Source: an uncultured Lachnospiraceae bacterium (GTDB taxonomy: Bacteria; Bacillota; Clostridia; Lachnospirales; Lachnospiraceae). From it: a DNA stretch of 18,082 nucleotides. The position numbers and the translations under genes are program-made. A model generated the notes under the pieces. That model did not search any database, had not been told where the DNA came from, and saw nothing but the letters and a program-made list of their open reading frames with translations. Location: NCBI GenBank assembly GCA_910587955.1, contig CAJUNN010000005.1, positions 77,618 through 95,699 on the forward strand, read 5' to 3'. Below, one piece after another: positions 12,984 through 18,082 of the stretch; position 1 is the first letter of the stretch, and every line of letters begins with the position of its first letter.

Positions 12984-14207
12984 CTATTTGTCATCTGCTG
13001 CTGCCACGCCGGGAAGCTCTTTTCCCTCCAGGAATTCCAGGGAAGCTCCGCCGCCTGTGGAAATATGGCTCATCTTGTCCGCAAATCCCAGCTGGTTTAC
13101 TGCCGCCGCAGAGTCGCCGCCGCCGATGATGGTGGTAGCATCCGTATCAGCCAGGGACTGGGCCACAGCAATGGTTCCCTTTGCCAGAATGGGATTCTCA
13201 AACACTCCCATAGGTCCGTTCCAGACTACGGTTTTCGCAGATTTGACGGCATCTGCATAGAGCTCTGCCGTCTTGGTTCCGATATCCAGACCCATCATAT
13301 CTGCAGGAATTGCATCGGAGGGTACTACAGAAACCTCAATCTCAGCATCAATGGGATTGGGGAACTCTTTTGCAATGGTGGTGTCGATGGGAAGCAGCAG
13401 CTTCTTGCCCAGCTTCTCGGCCTTCTCCATCATCTCTTTGCAGTAGCCGATCTTCTCTTCGTCAGCCAAAGACGTTCCAATCTCATACCCTTTTGCTTTC
13501 AGGAAGGTGTAAGCCATTCCGCCGCCGATGATCAGGGTATCGCACTTCTCTAAAAGATTGGAAATTACATTCAGCTTATCCGCCACCTTTGCACCGCCCA
13601 GAATGGCTACAAAAGGCCTTACGGGATTTTCCACAGCATTTCCAAGAAAGTCAATTTCTTTGCTCATGAGATAGCCCACTGCACACTCGCCGCCTTTTGC
13701 ACGGACTACATCAGTCACGCCCGCTACAGAGGCATGCGCACGGTGAGAAGAGCCAAATGCGTCGCATACATACACATCGCAGAGATCGGCCAATTCTTTG
13801 GAGAAGTCCTCTCCGTTCTTGGTCTCTTCTTTGCCGCGGAAACGGGTATTCTGGAGCAGAACCACGTCTCCCTCATTCATAGCGGCTACTGCCGCAGCAG
13901 CAGCCTCGCCCGTCACATGGTAGTCGGCCACAAAATTTACCGGCTTTCCAAGCTTTTCAGACAGTCTCTTTGCAACGGGGGCCAGGGACTCGCCCTCATT
14001 GGGGCCGTTCTTTACCTTTCCCAAGTGGGAACAGAGAATCACTTTTCCGCCGTCTTTCATCAGTTTCTGGATGGTGGGAAGTGCGGCTTTGATACGTGTC
14101 TCGTCTGTAATCTCCCCGTCTTTTAAAGGAACGTTAAAATCGCATCTCACCAAGACGCGCTTCCCCTTTACGTTGATATCGTCTACGGATTTTTTATTCA
14201 ATCCCAT
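12984..14207 (-). CDS. pgk: Phosphoglycerate kinase
   Basis: This 407-residue two-domain enzyme transfers phosphate between 1,3-bisphosphoglycerate and ADP. Evidence: VLVRCDFNVPL near residues 18-28, ILCSHLGKVKNG, LQNTRFRGKEE, CDAFGSSHRAHAS, ILGGAKVADKL, GGGMAYTFLKA, VWNGPMGVFE and the C-terminal GGGDSAAAV with SHISTGGGASLEFLEGKELPG. It is slightly longer than the usual 390-397 residues because of small insertions in the N-domain (KNGPNEGES). The ATG at 14207 has CAGGAGGT at good spacing. Only 29 nt separate it from the gap terminator-like hairpin, so its transcription must come through that hairpin or start within or upstream of it. Confidence 0.98.
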   Translation of the reverse strand: MGLNKKSVDDINVKGKRVLVRCDFNVPLKDGEITDETRIKAALPTIQKLMKDGGKVILCSHLGKVKNGPNEGESLAPVAKRLSEKLGKPVNFVADYHVTGEAAAAAVAAMNEGDVVLLQNTRFRGKEETKNGEDFSKELADLCDVYVCDAFGSSHRAHASVAGVTDVVRAKGGECAVGYLMSKEIDFLGNAVENPVRPFVAILGGAKVADKLNVISNLLEKCDTLIIGGGMAYTFLKAKGYEIGTSLADEEKIGYCKEMMEKAEKLGKKLLLPIDTTIAKEFPNPIDAEIEVSVVPSDAIPADMMGLDIGTKTAELYADAVKSAKTVVWNGPMGVFENPILAKGTIAVAQSLADTDATTIIGGGDSAAAVNQLGFADKMSHISTGGGASLEFLEGKELPGVAAADDK

Positions 14208-14236
14208 GCCATTTACCTCCTGCTGTTATTTCAGTG

Positions 14237-14270
14237 AAAAAAGAGGTCCGGTCCAAAAGACCGGACCTCT
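14237..14270 (-). terminator. Terminator/attenuator between gap and pgk
   Basis: On the minus strand a perfect 12-bp GC-rich stem (14270-14259 with 14253-14242) and a 5-nt loop are followed directly by six T residues (14242-14237). It is a textbook intrinsic terminator, 64 nt after the gap stop and 29 nt before pgk. It may allow partial read-through. Confidence 0.85.
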
Positions 14271-14334
14271 GTAGGTCTAAATCATCTCACGCCGCAGCGC
14301 TGTCTGCTTTGTCTGTTTTTGCACAGCCCAATGC

Positions 14335-15348
14335 TTACGCAAGCTCTGCGAAATACTTGATGGTACGAACCATCTGGGATACGTAGGAGTTCTCATTGTC
14401 ATACCAGGAAACAACCTCTACCTGGGTCTTTCCGTCGGGAAGCGGAGAAACCATGGTCTGGGTTGCATCGAACAGAGAACCGTATCTCATACCAACGATA
14501 TCGCTGGATACAATCTCATCCTCGGTATAGCCGTAGGACTCGGTGGTCGCTGCCTTCATGGCTGCGTTGATCTCTTCCTTGGTTACGCTCTTATTTACAA
14601 CTGCAAACAGCAGAGTGGTGGAACCTGTGGGGGTCGGTACACGCTGTGCTGCGCCGATGAGCTTGCCGCTCAGCTCGGGAATAACCAGACCGATTGCTTT
14701 CGCTGCACCGGTGCTGTTGGGAACGATATTGATAGCTGCCGCACGGCTTCTTCTCAGGTCGCCCTTTCTCTGGGGTCCGTCGAGAACCATCTGATCGCCT
14801 GTGTAAGCGTGAATGGTGCACATAATACCGGACTCAATGGGAGCCAGGTCATTCAGAGCTTTTGCCATAGGAGCCAGGCAGTTGGTGGTACAGGAAGCTG
14901 CGGAAATTACAGTATCCTCTTTCTTCAGGGTGTTATGGTTTACATTGTAAACGATGGTGGGCAGGTCATTTCCAGCCGGAGCGGAGATAACAACCTTCTT
15001 AGCGCCTGCAGTGATGTGTGCGGAAGCTTTCTCTTTGGAGGTATAGAAACCGGTACACTCCAGAACTACGTCAACATCCAGCTCTCCCCAGGGAAGCTCT
15101 GCAGCATTGGCCTTTGCATAAATCTTAATCTCTTTTCCATTCACAACAATGGAATCTTCCGTTGCAGACACGGTATCTGCCAGCGCATATTTGCCCTGAG
15201 AAGAATCATATTTCAGTAAGTGCGCAAGCATCTTCGGGCTTGTCAGATCGTTGATTGCTACAACTTCGTATCCTTCTGCGCCAAACATCTGTCTGAATGC
15301 AAGTCTTCCGATACGTCCGAAACCGTTAATCGCTACTTTTACTGCCAT
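14335..15348 (-). CDS. gapA: Glyceraldehyde-3-phosphate dehydrogenase (type I)
   Basis: This 337-residue NAD-dependent glycolytic enzyme makes 1,3-bisphosphoglycerate. The N-terminal NGFGRIGRLAFR is the Rossmann dinucleotide motif, and Asp34 (AINDL) favours NAD over NADP. Catalytic Cys153 lies in SAASCTTNCLAP, followed by MCTIHAYTGDQ with the active-site His180. RAAAINIVPNSTGAAKAIGLV and WYDNENSYVSQMVRT (late) are further family blocks. It leads the gap-pgk-tpi operon from its own promoter (15431-15459), with TTTAGGAGGA as ribosome site. There is no cggR regulator next to it. A 10+1+10 AT palindrome (15364-15384) lies in the leader just before the ribosome site. Confidence 0.98.
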   Translation of the reverse strand: MAVKVAINGFGRIGRLAFRQMFGAEGYEVVAINDLTSPKMLAHLLKYDSSQGKYALADTVSATEDSIVVNGKEIKIYAKANAAELPWGELDVDVVLECTGFYTSKEKASAHITAGAKKVVISAPAGNDLPTIVYNVNHNTLKKEDTVISAASCTTNCLAPMAKALNDLAPIESGIMCTIHAYTGDQMVLDGPQRKGDLRRSRAAAINIVPNSTGAAKAIGLVIPELSGKLIGAAQRVPTPTGSTTLLFAVVNKSVTKEEINAAMKAATTESYGYTEDEIVSSDIVGMRYGSLFDATQTMVSPLPDGKTQVEVVSWYDNENSYVSQMVRTIKYFAELA

Positions 15349-15363
15349 TTTTCATTTCCTCCT

Positions 15364-15384
15364 AAAAATAATTTAATTATTTTT
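15364..15384. promoter_or_regulatory. AT-only palindrome in the gapA leader
   Basis: AAAAATAATT, a central T and AATTATTTTT form a perfect 21-nt palindrome. It begins a few nt before the gapA ribosome site on the minus strand. It could be an operator or a weak hairpin that exposes the ribosome site; its role is unknown. Confidence 0.4.
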
Positions 15385-15430
15385 TCCTGTGGCCTTGTTC
15401 GATTGGAAAAAAGCTCACAATCTGGTATTT

Positions 15431-15459
15431 ATTGTACCCAATCCCTTCCAAAATTTCAA
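15431..15459 (-). promoter_or_regulatory. gapA promoter (sigma-A type)
   Basis: On the minus strand TTGAAA (15459-15454), a 17-nt spacer and TACAAT (15436-15431) are present. The predicted start near 15424 gives a leader of about 76 nt. An AT-rich inverted repeat overlaps the -35 and could modulate use of the promoter. Confidence 0.72.
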
Positions 15460-15496
15460 GCCCAAATTGAAAATTTGTTGCGGGGAATTTTCCTGT

Positions 15497-16426
15497 TTAC
15501 GGATTGCATTCCCCGCACGGCTCATATCCCATAGCCGTCACATCTTCCCGGGTACCGCTATAGAACTCCCGGTTCTTTTCATCGATCTGTTCTGCGCTGC
15601 CGCATGTGGGAACGTGGAATTTTCCGGTATTTGTATTTAAGACATAACCGGTGCCGTCCCCAGAGGCCGGCATGCTCTCATCCGGCCGGCTGCCGCCATC
15701 CGCATAGTCTATTATGATACCCGGCTGCACATTATATACAAATACGCTGAAACGGATTCCTTCCCCTTCGTCTTCCACGGACCATCCTTCCATCAAAACG
15801 CCGAGGGATAAAAGATCGTCCCCTTCAAAAACCGGCGTAACCCGGTATAATACATGGTTGTCTGTCTCTTTTACATAATCGGCCACCATATTTTCAAAGG
15901 GAAGCATTCCCTGCACGTTGAAATGCCTGGTTCCCGTAATCAGATTCTTCTCGTTTGCATTTTCCGCTGTCAGTTGGTAGCCAATGAGATGACAGCGGTT
16001 ATACAGATATTTGCCCTCCACATTCTCATATTTAACCATCTGCCAGCCGGAGGGCTTTACCTGTCCGATCTCCCCGCGCTTTTCTGTGGGCATCAGGTCC
16101 CGGCCTATATTCGCGCACGCAGTCCGGCACCGCCCCAGTTCATCCAGCTCTGAATAATATTCAAAAGATTCCCCGGGCAGATCCCTCCTGGAAAAATAGG
16201 GCGTATTGCCGTTCATGACTACATACGTTTCCCCTGCATACTCCGGAATGTCAATGGAAAATTCCGGCTCAAAGCCGGCGGCCAGCTCCTCCGCAGAAAA
16301 AGATGGATTTTCTTGGAAAAACTGCCTATAAGCCGCTGCCGACAGTGCCAGAAACAGAACTGCCAGGAATAAAGCAGTGCGCTTAGCAGATTTTGCGTTT
16401 GTATATCTTCCGTGTGATTTTCTCAT
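15497..16426 (-). CDS. Exported DNA/RNA non-specific endonuclease with C-terminal Cys/His module
   Basis: This is a 309-residue protein. A basic N-terminus and a hydrophobic stretch (about 17-33) form a signal anchor, so the enzyme acts outside the membrane. Residues about 60-240 form a beta-beta-alpha-metal nuclease of the DNA-entry nuclease type. YNRCHLIGYQL places catalytic His146, and EKNLITGTRHFNVQGM supplies the usual Asn metal ligand. The first part of the motif is NRCH rather than DRGH. The C-terminal part (260-309) has YVLNTNTGKFHVPTC and GYEPCGEC, with His271, Cys275, Cys304 and Cys307 as a possible zinc site. Similar tails occur on other exported Firmicute nucleases and ComEC-like proteins. 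The start overlaps the preceding gene by 44 nt, with AGGGGGA as ribosome site. Confidence 0.87.
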   Translation of the reverse strand: MRKSHGRYTNAKSAKRTALFLAVLFLALSAAAYRQFFQENPSFSAEELAAGFEPEFSIDIPEYAGETYVVMNGNTPYFSRRDLPGESFEYYSELDELGRCRTACANIGRDLMPTEKRGEIGQVKPSGWQMVKYENVEGKYLYNRCHLIGYQLTAENANEKNLITGTRHFNVQGMLPFENMVADYVKETDNHVLYRVTPVFEGDDLLSLGVLMEGWSVEDEGEGIRFSVFVYNVQPGIIIDYADGGSRPDESMPASGDGTGYVLNTNTGKFHVPTCGSAEQIDEKNREFYSGTREDVTAMGYEPCGECNP

Positions 16427-16796
16427 GTGAAGTCCCCCTAAATTCTTTTTGATCCATTACTTCCCAATCCCGGCTTAAATCCAAATCCAAATAAGCATCC
16501 GCAGGATATTCCCGGTTCCATTGATAAACCACCAGACGCTCCATCCGATCTTCATAGGGCTTCAGCGGAATATTTTCCGCAAAGCTGCTGCTGCCCAAAG
16601 GAGCGCATTCCAGGAAGTCTTCCTCCACAACAATTCTGCCGGAATATCCGGAAAAAAGTTTTGCGGAATAGGCGTTCATCCATATTTTTTCTCCTGCCGT
16701 TTCCAGTATATCTTTCAGCACGGCTTCATCCCGGCTCTGCCGCCTACGGTTAAACAGGATGCCGTTTTTATTGTCTGTGCAGATAAAAATAATCAT
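16383..16796 (-). CDS. Uncharacterised protein (possible DHFR-like fold)
   Basis: This 137-residue soluble protein has no signal peptide. The N-terminus MIIFICTDNKNGILFNRRRQSRD recalls the start of dihydrofolate reductases (first strand, then an NG loop) when read as two parts: MIIFICTDNKNGILF and NRRRQSRD. The classic substrate residues are not evident, so the likeness may be only of fold. WMNAYSAKLF, VVEEDFLECAPLGSSSFAEN, VVYQWNREYPAD and GTSHEKITRKIYKR look like conserved family blocks, but I cannot name a function. Its ATG overlaps the stop of the acetyltransferase gene (ATGA), and its 3' end overlaps the nuclease start by 44 nt. All three are therefore likely to be translated together. 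Confidence 0.75.
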   Translation of the reverse strand: MIIFICTDNKNGILFNRRRQSRDEAVLKDILETAGEKIWMNAYSAKLFSGYSGRIVVEEDFLECAPLGSSSFAENIPLKPYEDRMERLVVYQWNREYPADAYLDLDLSRDWEVMDQKEFRGTSHEKITRKIYKRKIC

Positions 16797-17386
16797 GGCT
16801 CATTGATGCTCCTCATCACCCTGCATGGGTTTCCTGCCGCCAAGCAGTTGTCAGGTACGTCTTTTGTCACTACGCTGCCCGCTCCTATCACCGTACCGCT
16901 GCCTATGGTAACTCCCGGAAGGATAATTGCGCCCCCGCCAATCCAGCATCCATCCCCTATCTTTACAGGCAGAGCATACGTCTGGCAGAAATACATTCCG
17001 CTCTCCGGCTTCCAGTTCTCCACAAGCCGCTTTGACAGCTCTACCGGATGCGCCGCCGTATAAATCTGTACATTGGATGCAATCAAGACATTATTTCCTA
17101 TCTCTATTTTATTGCAATCCACAAAGGTGCAGTTCATATTAACGGAAACATTACTGCCCATATAAATATTTTTCCCATAGTCGCACAAAAACGGGTTCCC
17201 TACCGATACGTTTGTTCCGATGCTGCCGAATAGCTGCTGTAAAACGGTATATTTTTCTTCTCCCTGTTCATAAGAAAGACGATGGTATTCCGCAAGCAGT
17301 TCCCGCGCTCTTCTTTTCAGCTCTAAAAAAATCTCATCATGGCAATTATAGTTCTGCCCTGCCAGGCATTTTTCCCATTCATTCAT
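16793..17386 (-). CDS. maa: Maltose/galactoside O-acetyltransferase family protein
   Basis: This 197-residue cytoplasmic enzyme of the Maa/LacA/NodL left-handed beta-helix family transfers acetyl from acetyl-CoA to a sugar hydroxyl. The N-terminal helical cap (about 3-58, EKCLAGQNYNCHDEIF onward) is the Maa-type substrate domain. Hexapeptide repeats run from about 58 to 180. His113 in IYTAAHPVE is the expected catalytic base. CWIGGGAIILPGVTIGSGTVIG forms the final coils (CWIGGGAIILPG then VTIGSGTVIG), with AAGNPCRV at the end. The sugar acceptor is unknown. It is first in a three-gene minus operon with a 5' leader of about 154 nt. Confidence 0.9.
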   Translation of the reverse strand: MNEWEKCLAGQNYNCHDEIFLELKRRARELLAEYHRLSYEQGEEKYTVLQQLFGSIGTNVSVGNPFLCDYGKNIYMGSNVSVNMNCTFVDCNKIEIGNNVLIASNVQIYTAAHPVELSKRLVENWKPESGMYFCQTYALPVKIGDGCWIGGGAIILPGVTIGSGTVIGAGSVVTKDVPDNCLAAGNPCRVMRSINEP

Positions 17387-17479
17387 GGTATCACTCCTTT
17401 ATCCGCTAAGGCAGCAGACATTTTCCTGTATGCAAAGAAATGCCGCCAGCTGCCGAAAGACGGCGCTTGGGCGTGTTTG

Positions 17480-17530
17480 CTCTTGTCAAGAGAGGGTAAC
17501 AGCAGACAAAATAATTAAGATTCCTCTTAA
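17480..17530. promoter_or_regulatory. Two palindromes in the maa leader
   Basis: CTCTTG T CAAGAG (17480-17492) is a perfect 13-nt palindrome. TTAAGA TTCC TCTTAA (17515-17530) is a second perfect one, at about +10 to +25 of the predicted transcript. A GCCG/CGGC hairpin (17456-17466 region) lies nearer the gene. These are possible operator sites; no matching regulator is identified. Confidence 0.4.
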
Positions 17531-17546
17531 CGCTATCTATGCCAAA

Positions 17547-17575
17547 AGTATATCATCAAATAGCAAAGCCTACAA
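17547..17575 (-). promoter_or_regulatory. maa operon promoter
   Basis: On the minus strand TTGTAG (17575-17570), a 17-nt spacer and TATACT (17552-17547) with TGA just upstream (extended -10) are present. It begins 2 nt after the stop of the 49-residue ORF, which fits a compact gene border. Confidence 0.6.
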
Positions 17576-17577
17576 TT

Positions 17578-17727
17578 CTATTTTTTCTCTTCCGTCTTCT
17601 TATACACATCCCATACCATTTCTCCCACGTCTTCCCTAAGAATCCCTAAAATCGGAACTAAAATTATGCTTATTTTTAATAATTTATGCGCTTTCCCAAA
17701 GAACGCAAAAACCCCTGTAAATGGCAT
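17578..17727 (-). CDS. Small ORF, 49 residues, one membrane helix
   Basis: The frame reads MPFTGVFAFFGKAHKLLK, then a hydrophobic stretch ISIILVPILGIL (about residues 19-30), then a charged tail ending VYKKTEEKK. It looks like real coding sequence: a short helix, an acidic/basic amphipathic end, and a stop just before the maa promoter. The frame is open upstream to 17766 with TFENENPCKWCE, a CxxC pattern, but no start codon. The gene may therefore be a truncated remnant of a longer zinc-ribbon/membrane protein. The ATG lies in the loop of the 17709-17748 hairpin and has only a weak AAGTGG ribosome site. Function unknown. Confidence 0.42.
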   Translation of the reverse strand: MPFTGVFAFFGKAHKLLKISIILVPILGILREDVGEMVWDVYKKTEEKK

Positions 17728-17748
17728 TTCACACCACTTACAAGGGTT
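17709..17748 (-). terminator. Hairpin with T-run in the right-end region
   Basis: On the minus strand a stem of 13-15 bp (17746-17734 with 17724-17712, two G-T wobbles) and a 9-nt loop are followed by TTTTT (17711-17707). It looks like an intrinsic terminator for minus-strand transcription entering from the right. It overlaps the start of the 49-residue ORF. Confidence 0.55.
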
Positions 17749-17779
17749 CTCATTCTCAAAAGTTCACCGTAAAGTTTAT

Positions 17780-17896
17780 TTACACATTCATCTGTTTTGC
17801 GAACTTTCCCTTTTTCATGTTCCAGTCATATATCCCCGGAACTGTGTATTTTACTGGCTTTCCAGTAATTTTTAACTGACCTATATCTATGCCTTT
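17780..17896 (-). pseudogene. C-terminal gene fragment, unknown family
   Basis: A 38-codon open stretch reads IDIGQLKITGKPVKYTVPG then IYDWNMKKGKFAKQMNV and a TAA. It has protein-like composition but no start codon, and a TGA lies just upstream in frame. Adding one base would join it to a short upstream piece (DAVEK). The terminator-like hairpin 17709-17748 lies 32 nt downstream, as expected for a gene end. It is probably a remnant of a gene whose 5' part is lost. Confidence 0.3.
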
Positions 17897-17907
17897 TCAA
17901 CTGCATC

Positions 17908-18032
17908 CCCCAAATTTTATTTTGGGGAAAAATTCATTTTGCTTTCTAAAATTTCCAATTTCTGATTTTTCAAATTTGAGGGATAGCTATTTTCCATTTT
18001 GGAGATATTGGGGGATAAAATTCTTCCCCCAA
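17908..18032. repeat. Paired GGGG/CCCC hairpins near the right edge
   Basis: CCCCAAA/TTTGGGG (17908-17914 with 17921-17927) and TTGGGGG/CCCCCAA (18008-18014 with 18026-18032) are two separate hairpins about 80 nt apart. The ATTTTGGGG-rich arm near 17920-17942 resembles, in inverted orientation, the arm at 18015-18037. The pair could be the ends of a small element or two terminators. No gene lies between them. Confidence 0.4.
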
Positions 18033-18037
18033 AATTT

Positions 18038-18082
18038 CTAAGCTTTTTTCTTACGATTTCTTTGCACAACCGCACTCTTAAA
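18038..18082 (-). CDS. Possible C-terminus of a gene entering from the right edge
   Basis: The minus strand is open from the edge for 14 codons (FKSAVVQRNRKKKA) and ends in TAG, 5 nt before a GGGGG/CCCCC hairpin. A basic tail followed by a hairpin is typical of a gene end, but 14 codons are little evidence. Confidence 0.25.
   Translation of the reverse strand, partial: FKSAVVQRNRKKKA

Noticed and set aside
12891..13553. Plus-strand open frame of 220 codons opposite pgk
   Set aside because: Antisense to pgk, and it begins inside the foldback repeats.
14276..14334. A fourth foldback-repeat copy after gapA (CAAAAACAG...ACAGCGC on the minus strand)
   Set aside because: Only short stretches resemble the unit start, and there is no matching second arm or TGCGGAACT end.

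Overview
The window looks like a chromosomal segment of an anaerobic, probably spore-forming Firmicute of the Lachnospiraceae type. Three things suggest this: moderate base composition, AGGAGG-type ribosome sites, and a gap-pgk-tpi glycolytic cluster beside mannose-family PTS genes, an RpiR regulator and a PdaA-like deacetylase. No rRNA, tRNA, CRISPR array, intact insertion sequence or prophage gene was found. Genus assignment is not possible from sequence reading alone.

Layout, left to right. (1) Tandem foldback repeats (1-163) follow leuB (minus strand), which has its own promoter. (2) A soluble PAS/PAS hybrid histidine kinase with a C-terminal receiver (plus) converges on a two-gene minus operon, an RpiR/MurR regulator followed by a SIS-domain protein, whose gap is filled by foldback repeats. 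(3) A NIF3-family gene (plus) converges on a small YcxB-like membrane protein (minus). (4) A minus operon encodes PTS IIA-IIB-IIC-IID and NanE, with a clear promoter and a palindromic candidate operator at the predicted transcription start. The simplest reading is uptake and phosphorylation of N-acetylmannosamine, then epimerisation to GlcNAc-6-P. (5) A PdaA-like polysaccharide deacetylase (plus) is followed by a decayed reading frame. (6) The glycolytic operon gap-pgk-tpi (minus) has a strong gap promoter, a terminator-like hairpin between gap and pgk, foldback repeats between pgk and tpi, and a final hairpin. (7) A minus operon encodes a sugar O-acetyltransferase, a small uncharacterised protein and an exported DNA/RNA nuclease with a C-terminal Cys/His module. 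(8) The right end (17.4-18.1 kb) is AT-rich and holds small ORF pieces and hairpins rather than a full gene.

The most unusual signal is a family of about 98-nt imperfect palindromes. It occurs as tandem units in three intercistronic gaps (after leuB, between rpiR and the SIS gene, between pgk and tpi), always in the same orientation as transcription. At two loci it starts exactly at the upstream stop codon. At the two loci where the downstream gene is visible it runs into the same AAAATAGGAGATT ribosome-site block. The arms differ between loci but keep base pairing, including paired changes, so the folded form itself seems to be conserved. I do not recognise this as a named repeat family.
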